A stretch of 64,000 bases of DNA from Asterias rubens (Eukaryota; Echinodermata; Asteroidea; Forcipulatida; Asteriidae). Where the stretch lies: NCBI RefSeq assembly GCF_902459465.1, contig NW_022985705.1, forward strand, positions 237,475 to 301,474. The letters are read 5' to 3'. Each line of letters opens with the position of its first letter. The stretch's first letter is position 1. Both the position numbers and the translations under genes were made by a program. The notes below the pieces were generated by a model. It ran no database searches. It was given only the letters and a program-made list of their open reading frames with translations, and was not told the origin of the DNA. Below are positions 35,757-64,000 of this stretch, one piece after another.

Positions 35757-36948
35757 CCACTTCTGACACCATGGGTCATATTATGCATAAAAACTAGTAT
35801 TTTCTTTTACTTGTAAATATCAAGTGTTTACTACCATCCATACGAATAAAAGGAAAGAAAGCTTTTACTGGAAAGTATTTACTAACATGCTAAAAGTATA
35901 TCTACTTTTAATGAAAATTAAATCCTTTTCTTTTTAGCACTTACTTACTTTCACATGAATAAAAAGGAGAAAACTACAAAATGCTAGTATGTACTGGTCA
36001 TTTTTCAAGGTAGCTCCAGAGCTACCTTGGACACAGAAGTAAAAGGCTTATCTGAAGAAATGACGGTGTTTATGAATGTTCCTCACAGGATAAAATGTTT
36101 TAGTCCAAATGAAGGACATCACTGAAATATTAAATAGACACATGCACAGTGTTTCACAACAGAAACAATGCACACAAACTCAAACTGCTTTTAAACAAAT
36201 TTGTTTATATTTTTGCTGAGGATAAAATAAAAACGTTTGTAAAAAAAACGTTTTGTATCAGTAAAGCAAGCTTTTTTAAAGATATAAAGCAATTTTTCGG
36301 CTCAGACATGAATGCCTCGGTCATTAAGGCTCAGAAAAGGTAATTTTTTAAACAATTAAATGCATTTCAATAGAATGTTGTTCGTGTTACTATTAAAACT
36401 TCTAAGTTTAAATTAAATAGCTATGCTCATATCCAGCTCTCATCTTCTCTATATTATAGCACTGTAAGTTTCAAAACCTTAACAAAAACGTTTTGATTCT
36501 GGGTGTCCAGATGAGTCGTCTTCATCAAAATGTTGTCAGAATAAAAATCTCATGGCTGACTTGAAGATTTCTATGTTTCTATTAAATCAAATGCTGCTTT
36601 ATAGCTCTGGTGTGTGAGCGCGTACGTAGACGTGAATGGGAGTTGTAATACAAAGGAAACCTTTTGTTAAAGAGCCATTCAGCCATGGTACTTTGCAGTA
36701 AAAGAATAGGTTTATTCATACGGAATTCAGAAGATGCTTTTACTGAGTGCTTCTACTTGGAAGTTTATGCTTTTACTTTTTGCTAGTACTTGTCAGTAAA
36801 TACTACTTTTTTATTCATACGATCCCATGTTCTAAAGACGGCAGGACTCCCATCCAGTAGTAGCATTTACTGCAAGTGGTTTATTCACAGCCCATGACAT
36901 CATCATACAGCAAGGCTACGGTGGCCTATTAATGCCACTCCATAACAA
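35757..36948. mobile_element. 1.2-kb insertion private to unit 2
   Basis: Unit 1 runs uninterrupted across this point (about 26,863-26,866). The inner part has loosely inverted ends (CATGGGTCATATTATGCATA near 35,770 and the complement of ATTCATACGATCCCATG near 36,830) and is AT-rich. It has no coding region. Likely a degenerate non-autonomous element. Confidence 0.6.
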
Positions 36949-37990
36949 ATAACACCAGAGTGGCCTCTAGCCTTTAGGTCAATGCCCGTCCGTTTGCACC
37001 TTTCAACTAACCCTACAAGCGAACGCACCCATACAAGTAAAATAATACCTGCCTCGGACCAATCAAAATAATGGAAGCTTACGTCACTGCACGTTTATCC
37101 AACAAAATCGTTGGTTCTGAAAAGCAAGACCTGGCTTTTTCATTGCGGATAAAGAAAGGGGACCAGTCTAAGGTCTAACTATGGGGGTGCGTTCGGTTAG
37201 CTTCCCTGGGTCGACCCCGATCTTCTTATTCTTTAGTTCCGAAGATAATATGGCGTTAGTGTATAACCAAAAACCTCGTCTGGGTGTGTAAATAATGTTA
37301 AAACATCGACACTGTCACATTACAGCGTATATTATTAATGCACATACTTTGGAAATATCCAATCCCAAAAGTCAAGATGAACACAATGTCAGCAAAACAT
37401 CGAACACAAGTTGTGCATTAAATTAGCTCACAAATTTAACCGGAAAGAATTCATAATTTTTATTTACAATTAGTGTGAGCCTTGTACGATCTGCAGCATG
37501 CTACAAATTGTATTGTTTGAAGCTTTGCATGGTATTGATACTAGGAAGAAACTGTAAATAATTAAAAGTAAACTTGATTTTGAAAAAAGAGTCGGTGTGT
37601 TCTCGACGTTTCGAACAGTAGGGCCTACCTTGAAACTCTGCTCGTTAAAAGAAAAGGCTTGCTCTAAAATATTCGGACTATTAGAGGCTAGCAATAGTTT
37701 TAAGCTGTACATTTTATAAAAACTTTACAACAAATTATGTAAACAATGCAGTTAAATTAATTATTCTCTGCTAGTAATTATTCTCGAGTGGTATTAAAGA
37801 TACAAAAAGTCTTTGTTAAACTTTATTCTGAAATCATACTGGAGTTCCAACCGGAACAATTTGTCTGTGAAATACAGCGTCAAATTAAAGGCAATACTTT
37901 AATAAATAAATGTTATTAATTCTATAGTCTGTAAATTATGCATAATGTTGTAGTAAGCAGTCCCATGAACTGTGGCCCTGTTATCTTGAT

Positions 37991-38370
37991 TTAAAGGCAG
38001 TGGACACTATTGGTAATTACTCAAAATAATTAAAAACCTTTCTTGGTGACAAGTAATGGGGAGAGGTTGGTGGTATAAAACATTGTGAGAAACAGCTCCC
38101 TCTGAAGTGCCATAGTTTTGGAGAAAGAAGTAATTTTCCACGAATTTGATTTCGAGACCTCAAGTTTAGAACTTGAGGTCTCGAAATCAACCATCTAAAC
38201 GCACACAACTTCGTGTGACAAGGGTGTTTTCTTCTTTCATTATTATCTCGCAACTTTGATGACCGATTGAGCTCAAATTTTCACAGGTTTGTTATTTTAT
38301 GCATATGTTGAGATACACCAACTGTGAAGGGTAGCCTTTGACAATTACCAATAGTGTCCACTGCCTTTAA
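37991..38370. mobile_element. TTAA-flanked foldback MITE, GGCAGTGGACAC family (intact)
   Basis: TTAAAGGCAGTGGACACTAT at the left is matched by the complement ATAGTGTCCACTGCCTTTAA at the right. The arms meet at GACCTCAAGTTTAGAACTTG. Unit 1 has an uninterrupted TTAATGGTTTATGG at the equivalent place (28,211). Half copies are at 43,446-43,690 and 59,285-59,510, and other relatives at 13,137 and 14,396. Confidence 0.85.
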
Positions 38371-38540
38371 TGGTTTATGGTTTATCACTAAACCCCGAGC
38401 AGTGCAAAGTACACACTCGTTTTAGCGGGCGCGCCACAAGCGCAGAACCAAACGGGTGTACAACGAACGGATTTAGCCTAAAAATATTAACAGGTTTGTT
38501 AGAGACTTTTAGAAAGCTGTGCCAATACTGTATTTAGTAT

Positions 38541-38929
38541 TTAAATCCATTGGACCCTTTCGGTTCAGAAAAAAAAAATTGAAGTTCACAGATTTACAAA
38601 ATAACTTACGGGGTTTACAGAAGGCAATGGTGAAAGACTTCTCTTGAAATATTATTCCATGAAATGCTTTACTTTTTGAGAAAACAGCAAAACAATATAA
38701 ATTCTCGTTAACGAGAATTACGGATTTATTTTAAACACAATAAAAATATGTCATCCATGACACGGCGAAAAGCGCGGAAACAAGGGTGGGATTTTCCGTT
38801 GTTTTCTCCCGACTCCGATGACCGATTGAGCCTAAATTTTCACAGGTTTGTTATTTGATATAGAAGTTGTGGTACACAAAGTGTGGGCCTTGGACAACAC
38901 TGTTTACCGAAAGGGTCCAATGGCTTTAA
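38541..38929. mobile_element. TTAA-flanked foldback MITE, CCATTGGACCCTTTCGG family
   Basis: The left end TTAAATCCATTGGACCCTTT is mirrored by CCGAAAGGGTCCAATGGCTT plus TTAA. The centre is ATTCTCGTTAACGAGAAT. A second copy, in the opposite orientation, is at 48,094-48,469. Confidence 0.85.
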
Positions 38930-40246
38930 ACCAGACTCGCTCAATCACGACATAGAGTAAGGACATCACGACGACGTAAAGTGCACCTTTTAAGGGCAAG
39001 TCATAAAACAAAAACTTGCATTAATGCTCTCTTTACTATCATTGAAGAATTAAAAAATAAACCAGCACAGCAAACAAGATATTAGTTATACGTTTCCCGT
39101 ATCTTCTGATCTTATCTAAATACTTTGAAGTAACACCCGGGTCACAAACTGAACCGGTTTTTCTAGGGTCGCAGCAGCCGGACCTTGGCTCAAGCTGACA
39201 CAAAAAAGTTGGTTTAAATATAATTTCAGCGGCAGTTGCCAATGGGTTATTTTGACACACCCTTCTGTCTTAAACTAAGAACGGGTCATCGGTCCCCACG
39301 CCAAACCCCGGCCGGGTCAGTTCTGACCCGAGAGTTTGCTATTAAACCAGGAGTTCCGGCGCATGTGGCCCTGAAGGATTCGCGAGGCGCCCAGAAAAAA
39401 AAAAAAAAAAAATAGCGTCCTCGTTCAATCCTGAAGTGTGCAGTTTGCACTGCGTGACCATAAGCAACCAAATCAAGTGCGTACCACGGGAGGTACTACT
39501 ACTAGGTGATGGGGGATGGGGGCTTTCCTCATCAAATCGAGCAGAGGATAAAAGTTCAAGAGTCAATGAATAATATTATTTCCCCCGTAGTCTAAGCAAT
39601 TAAAAAAAAAACATTTTTTTTCTCTTCATAATGTTCTACCATTGTTGAGGCCGAAAATTTGCGGCTACAGCCACGGCTGTTTGCAAGGGTGTTGCTTGGG
39701 ACGTCATACCTAAACGCATGATGCAGACGCGGAAATCTAGCCGTAGCCATTAGCCGCTTATCGGACACAGGACCCAATTTCATTGAATTATAGAGCTAAC
39801 GGCACACATTTTGCTATTAAATCCAGGATTGCCACATTATTTTCAGGATAAGCAAACAACAGCTGAACATCAGTAACAAGCAATAATATGCAACAAACAG
39901 GTTGATGATCCTGATGATCATGTTATCAAGGAAGAAATTTCATGCTAAGCGAATTATTGTGCTAAGCACTCTGATGAAATCGGGCTCAAAATGAAAAAGT
40001 TAACACTGTTATAGCGCCACCAAGAGTTTGAATAAAGCCATTGCGTAAGGGTAACCTCACTGGTACCCGTAACAAGGACTCTTGTAATGAAATACGGTAT
40101 GGTCACCAGTTAAAATCCACGAATGTACACAGTTTCTGCAGAGTAGTGAAGAAAACACTGAAGGGAGCGAGTTGGGAAAGTTATGTAAAACAAGAAAAAG
40201 AACGGATGATCTGAGTGGAGAAACCTCCGTGAATTAACTTAACGAA
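38930..40246. other. Upstream region of NDUFV1
   Basis: It contains a poly-A/T run at 39,396-39,412, a diverged GGCTACAGCC-type repeat at 39,640-39,770 and a CCCAATTTCATT foldback remnant at 39,773-39,990. The promoter must lie near the right end, but no TATA or initiator can be assigned. An in-frame TAA 12 bases before the ATG closes the reading frame. Confidence 0.45.
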
Positions 40247-58540
<18,294 letters not shown>

Positions 58541-58597
58541 GAAAGTAACGGAACTTCTTGAAGACAATGGTTTAGCAAACCAAAGACTTACAGGAGG

Positions 58598-58607
58598 AAT
58601 AAATAAA
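58598..58607 (+). promoter_or_regulatory. Polyadenylation signal of NDUFV1
   Basis: Two overlapping AATAAA hexamers begin 58 bases after the stop codon. They are the first in the 3' flank. Confidence 0.65.
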
Positions 58608-59649
58608 CGATTAATCAACATGTACATTAAATTTTTGTCTTCAGTAATAGTAGCAATACAAGAAAAATTTGAGTGATTTTATGACCTCATCTTAAAAATT
58701 TACACTGGTAGTGAATTTTTGTGATTTTATGAAAAAAGCAACATTTCAAATTTCTTCCCATTTTTCTTTAACGTGTTTTTCTGTTTTTGGGGTACTTAAC
58801 ACCACAGATGAATTTATCATAATATTTATAATTTGTTTATGATACATACCGCTTGACAAAACTAGCTCCCAATGGATTGCACATAACTTCATTGACCACT
58901 ATCTTTAATGAAACGTGCTGGTGTGAAAGGCAATCATTGGCTTAGAATTGTGCGCAGCGCGTACACACTAGCACTTTTCCATTTTTTTCATCATAATGGT
59001 CGATGACGCTTTGTCTAATCCATCTTTTGACCCCTTGCACGCAAGACACACGGGGAGTGTGCCACACTCGCTATTTTGGTGGTCAATAGCTTCACATGTA
59101 AACGCAGCGTCGCCTCAAATGCACACTTCACTGAAAAAGCCTGATGACATTGACCACCAAAATGGTGCATTCAAGGTTATTCTGATGTTGACGTCAGGTG
59201 AATTGGGCCAATAAATGCTATCTCTTAGGGGAATATCCAAAATGGGGAAAAATTAATATGCAGGAAGGGTAGTCTAAACAAGGGAAAGTTTAGGCTTAGT
59301 TGGTCATCGGAGTTGCGAGAGAGTAATGAAAGGCTTCAGGCCTGAAGTCTTTTAAATTTACTGAGAAAATACCTCTTTCTCACAAACCATGTTACTTCAG
59401 AGGGAGCCATTTCTCACAAAGTGTTATACTATCAGCTCTCCATTACTCATTGCCAAGTAAGTTTGTATGCCTACGATTATTTTGAGTAAATACCAACAGT
59501 GTGCGTGCCATTAATAGTAGTTATTTTTGAATGCGTTTTTGATCATTTCTTGTGAGGTAACATAATGGTTTACATGCTTTGTGAATAAATCAAACTATTT
59601 CGGTGTTGTAAGTCATGTGTTGCGTTAGTTTTTGTTTGAAATTGCTGTT
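58608..59649. other. 3' flank of NDUFV1 with a half MITE
   Basis: Bases 59,285-59,510 are half of a GGCAGTGGACAC-type foldback element (ACTTCAGAGGGAGCCATTTC, ATTACTCATTGCCAAGTAAG). Otherwise nothing is recognised. The 72-codon frame at 58,996 has no support. Confidence 0.5.
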
Positions 59650-62600
59650 TCCAATTTACCCCTTTGTGATTTGTCTCAATATTAAATGTTTTAAATATGC
59701 AAGGCTAACCCCTTGTGATTTCCTCAATATTTCCATTTTTAAATATGCAAGGCTTACCCCTTGTGATTTTTCTCAATATTTCCATTTTTTAATATGCAAG
59801 GCTAACCCCTTGTGATTTTTCTCAATTCTTTTGTATTTCCGATTTTAAATATGCAAGGCTAACCCCTTGTGATTTTTCTCAATATTTCCATTTTTAAATA
59901 TGCGAGGCTTACCCCTTGTGATTTTTATCAATAATTCCGTTTTTAAATATGCAAGGCTTACCCCTTGTGATTTTTCTCAATAATTCCGTTTTTAAATATG
60001 CAAGGCTTACCCCTTGTGATTTTCCTCAATATTTCCATTTTTAAATATACAAGGCTTACCCCTTGTGATTTTTCTCAATATTTCCATTTTTAAATATGCA
60101 AGGCTAACCCCTTGTGATTTTCTCAGTTTTTCCATTTATAAACATGCAATGCTTACCCCCTTGTGATTTTTCTGAATATTTCCATTTTTAAATATGCAAG
60201 GCTAACCCCTTGTGATTTTTCTCAATATTTACATTTTTAAATATGCAAGGCTAACCCCTTGTGATTTTTCTCAATATTTTCATTTTTAAATATGCAAGGC
60301 TAACCCCTTGTGATTTTTCTCAATATTTCCATTTTTAAATATGCAAGGCTAACCCCTTGTGATTTTTCTCAATATTTCCATTTTTAAATATGCAAGGCTA
60401 ACCCCTTGTGATTTTTCTCAATATTTCCATTTTTAAATATGCAAGGCTAACCCCTTGTGATTTTTCTCAATATTTCCATTTTTAAATATGCACGGCTAAC
60501 CTCTTGTGATTTTTCTTTTTTGTTTTTCGTTTTTAAATATGCAAGGTTGACCTCATGTGATTTTTCTCAATAATTCCGTTTTTAAATATGCAAGGCTTAC
60601 ACCTTGTGATTTCTCTCAATAATTCCGTTTTTAAATATGCAAGGCTTACCCCTTGTGATTTCCTCAATATTTCCTTTTTTAAATATGCAAGGCTTACCCC
60701 TTATGATTTTTCTCAATATTTCCATTTTTAAATATGCAAGGCTTACCCCTTGTGATCTTTCTCAATAATTCCGTTTTTAAATATGCAAGGCTTACCCCTT
60801 GTGATTTCCTCAATATTTCCATTTATAAATATGCAAGGCTTACCCCTTGTGATTTTTCTCAATAATTCCGTTTTTAAATATGCAAGGCTTACCCCTTGTG
60901 ATTTTTCTCAATAATTCCGTTTTTAAATTTGCAAGGCTTACCCCTTGTGATTTCCTCAATATTTCCTTTTTTAAATATGCAAGGCTTACCCCTTATGATT
61001 TTTCTCAATATTTCCATTTTTAAATATGCAAGGCTTGTGATTTTTCTCAATAATTCCGTTTTTAAATATGCAAAGCTTACCCCTTGTGATTTTTCTCAAT
61101 AATTCCATTTTTAATAATGCAAGGCTTACCCTTTGTGATTTTTCTCAATAATTCCGTTTTTAATAATGCAAGGATTACCCCTTGTGATTTTTCTCAACCA
61201 TTCCGTTTTTAAATATGCAAGGCTTACCCCTTGTGATTTTTCTCAATAATTCCGTTTTTTAAATATGCAAGGCTTACCCTTTGTGATTTTTCTCAATAAT
61301 TCCGTTTTTATATATGCAAGGCTTACCCCTTGTGATTTTTCTCAATAATTCCGTTTTTAAATATGCAAGGCTTACCCCTTGTGATTTTTCTCAATCATTC
61401 CGTTTTTAAATTTGCAAGGCTTACCCCTTGTGATTTTTCTCAATAATTCCGTTTTTTAAATATGCAAGGCTTACCCCTTGTGATTTTTCTCAATAATTCC
61501 GTTTTTAATAATGCAAGGCTTACCCCTTGTGATTTTTCTCAACAATTCAGTTTTCAATAATGCAAGGCTTACCCCTTGTGATTTTTCTCAATAATTCCGT
61601 TTTCAATAATGCAAGGCTTACCCTTTGTGATTTTTCTCAATATTTCCATTTTTAAATATGCAAGGCTAACCCCTTGTGATTTTTCTCAATATTTCCATTT
61701 TTAAATATGCACGGCTAACCTCTTGTGATTTTTCTTTTTTGTTTTTCGTTTTTAAATATGCAAGGTTGACCTCATGTGATTTTTCTCAATAATTCCGTTT
61801 TTAAATATGCAAGGCTTACACCTTGTGATTTCTCTCAATAATTCCGTTTTTAAATATGCAAGGCTTACCCCTTGTGATTTCCTCAATATTTCCTTTTTTA
61901 AATATGCAAGGCTTACCCCTTGTGAGTTTCTCTATATTTCCTTTTTTAAATATGCAAGGCTTACCCCTTATGATTTTTCTCAATATTTCCATTTTTAAAT
62001 ATGCAAGGCTTACCCCTTGTGATCTTTCTCAATAATTCCGTTTTTAAATATGCAAGGCTTACCCCTTGTGATTTCCTCAATATTTCCATTTATAAATATG
62101 CAAGGCTTACCCCTTGTGATTTTTCTCAATAATTCCGTTTTTAAATATGCAAGGCTTACCCCTTGTGATTTTCTCAATAATTCCGTTTTAAATTTGCAAG
62201 GCTTACCCCTTGTGATTTCCTCAATATTTCCTTTTTTAAATATGCAAGGCTTACCCCTTATGATTTTTCTCAATATTTCCATTTTTAAATATGCAAGGCT
62301 TGTGATTTTTCTCAATAATTCCGTTTTTAAATATGCAAAGCTTACCCCTTGTGATTTTTCTTAATAATTCCATTTTTAATAATGCAAGGCTTACCCTTTG
62401 TGATTTTTCTCAATAATTCCGTTTTTAATAATGCAAGGATTACCCCTTGTGATTTTTCTCAACCATTCCGTTTTTAAATATGCAAGGCTTACCCCTTGTG
62501 ATTTTTCTCAATAATTCCGTTTTTTAAATATGCAAGGCTTACCCTTTGTGATTTTTCTCAATAATTCCGTTTTTATATATGCAAGGCTTACCCCTTGTGA

Positions 62601-64000
62601 TTTTTCTCAATAATTCCGTTTTTAAATATGCAAGGCTTACCCCTTGTGATTTTTCTCAATCATTCCGTTTTTAAATTTGCAAGGCTTACCCCTTGTGATT
62701 TTTCTCAATAATTCCGTTTTTTAAATATGCAAGGCTTACCCCTTGTGATTTTTCTCAATAATTCCGTTTTTAATAGTGCAAGGCTTACCCCTTGTGATTT
62801 TTCTCAACAATTCAGTTTTCAATAATGCAAGGCTTACCCCTTGTGATTTTTCTCAATAATTCCGTTTTCAATAATGCAAGGCTTACCCTTTGTGATTTTT
62901 CTCAATAATTCCCTTTTTATATATGCAAGGCTTACCCCTTGTGATTTTTCTCAATAATTCCGTTTTTATAATATGCAAGGCTTACCCCTTGTGATTTTTC
63001 TCAATCATTCCGTTTTTAAATTTGCAAGGCTTACCCCTTGTGATTTTTCTCAATAATTCCATTTTTAATAATGCAAGGCTTACCCTTTGTGATTTTTCTC
63101 AATATTTACCCCTTTGTAATTTTTCTCAATATCAAATTGTTAAATATGCAAGGCCAATAACCCCTTGTGATTTTCTCAGTTTTCATTTTTAATTATGCAA
63201 GGCTTACCCTTTGTGATTTTTCTCAATATTTTCATTTGTAAACAAATTTAAAAAAATGCAAGGCTTACACCTTGTTTTCTCAATATTTCAATTTTTGTAT
63301 ATGCAAGGCTAACCCCTGGTGATATTTCTCAATATTTTCATCTTAAAAATGCAAGACTAACCCCTTGTGATTTTTGTTTTTCACTTTTAAATATGCAAGG
63401 TTGACCTCATGTGATTTATCTCAATATTTGCATTTTAAATGTGATTTTTCTCAATAATTCCGTTTTCAATAATGCAAGGCTTACCCCTTGGGATTTTTCT
63501 CAATAATTCCGTTTTAAATTTGCAAGGCTTACCCTTGTGATTTTTCTCAATAATTCCGTTTTGAAATATGCAAGACTTACCCCTTGTGATTTTTCTCAAT
63601 ATTTACCCCTTTGTGATTTTTCTCAATAAATTACATTGTTAAATATGCAAGGCCAATAACCCCTTGTGATTTTCTCAGTTTTCCATTTTAAATATGCAAG
63701 GCTTACCCCTTGTGATTTTTCTCAATATTTCCGATTTTAATTATGCAAGACTTGCCCCTCGTGATTTTTCTCAATATTTCCATTTTTAAACAAATTTTTA
63801 AAAATGCAAGGCTTACACCTAGTTTTCTCAATATTTCAATTTTTTAAAATGCAAGGCTTACCCCTTATGATATTTCTCAATATTTGCATCTTAAATATGC
63901 AAGGCTTACCCCTTGTGATTTTTCGCATTTGTTTTTTCATTTTTAAGTATGCAAGGCTTACCACCTCGTAAATGTTATCAATATTAAGTTTTAATTATGC
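59650..64000 (+). repeat. Satellite of about 49-bp units, roughly 88 copies, open at the right edge
   Basis: The unit is AAATATGCAAGGCTTACCCC plus TTGTGATTTTTCTCAATAAT plus TCCGTTTTT. Variants alternate GGCTTACC with GGCTAACC and AATAATTCCG with AATATTTCCA. Units are degenerate at both visible ends (59,650-59,700 and after 63,100), so the array may be near its end. Small open frames inside it are artefacts. Confidence 0.97.

Larger units (their letters stand above)
29503..38420 (+). repeat. Unit 2 of the direct tandem duplication (contains copy D)
   Basis: Collinear with 20,222-28,270. Insertions private to this unit are at 30,217-30,427, 35,757-36,948 and 37,890-38,370. It lacks the LINE and the 720-bp element of unit 1. 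Confidence 0.9.

Noticed and set aside
59650-64000. CRISPR-like regular repeats
   Set aside because: Direct 49-bp satellite without unique spacers in an animal genome.

Overview
The window is nuclear DNA of a multicellular animal. Its genes are split by GT-AG introns, one is a mitochondrial complex I subunit with a transit peptide, and the rest is dense in 5'-truncated non-LTR retrotransposons, tRNA-derived SINEs, foldback MITEs and mini/satellite arrays. Base composition, the retrotransposon types and foldback families I associate with echinoderms point to a marine deuterostome, most likely a sea star. That assignment is inference and no species is claimed.

Bases 1-20,162 are built around a large inverted duplication. 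Arm 1 (1 to about 4,092, running off the left edge) is the near-identical reverse complement of arm 2 (about 16,065-20,162). Each arm carries one copy of the same three-exon seven-transmembrane receptor gene. Copy B on arm 2 is complete. Copy A on arm 1 loses the first half of its first exon exactly where the duplication ends. The 12-kb spacer holds a 500-N assembly gap and three well-spliced exons of an uncharacterised gene on the minus strand (6,191-9,638).

Bases 20,220-38,420 are a direct duplication of about 8 kb, with two further intact members of the receptor family (copy C and copy D). The two units differ by insertions that give filled/empty site pairs: a LINE fragment, a hairpin element and several MITEs.

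The four receptor copies share one architecture. They have a short cytosolic N-terminus with two CxxC clusters, then seven membrane segments. Charge and glycosylation sites place the N-terminus inside and the C-terminus outside, as in the insect gustatory/odorant receptor superfamily and opposite to GPCRs. I call them gustatory-receptor-like (GRL) candidates.

Bases 40,247-58,540 hold a complete 13-exon NDUFV1 gene (476 codons). All exons join in frame with GT-AG introns and all four Fe-S cysteines are present. Its introns contain a nested palindrome, two LINE remnants on the opposite strand and a third in sense, TTAA-flanked foldback elements, re-duplicated fragments of exon 5, and 24-bp, 23-bp and 37-bp minisatellites. 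Bases 59,650-64,000 are a satellite of about 49 bp per unit with a higher-order repeat of about 1.27 kb, running off the right edge.

Functionally there are three unrelated things here: a local chemoreceptor-like gene cluster expanding by inverted and tandem duplication, one conserved housekeeping gene, and one unknown gene. No operon-like organisation is expected or seen.
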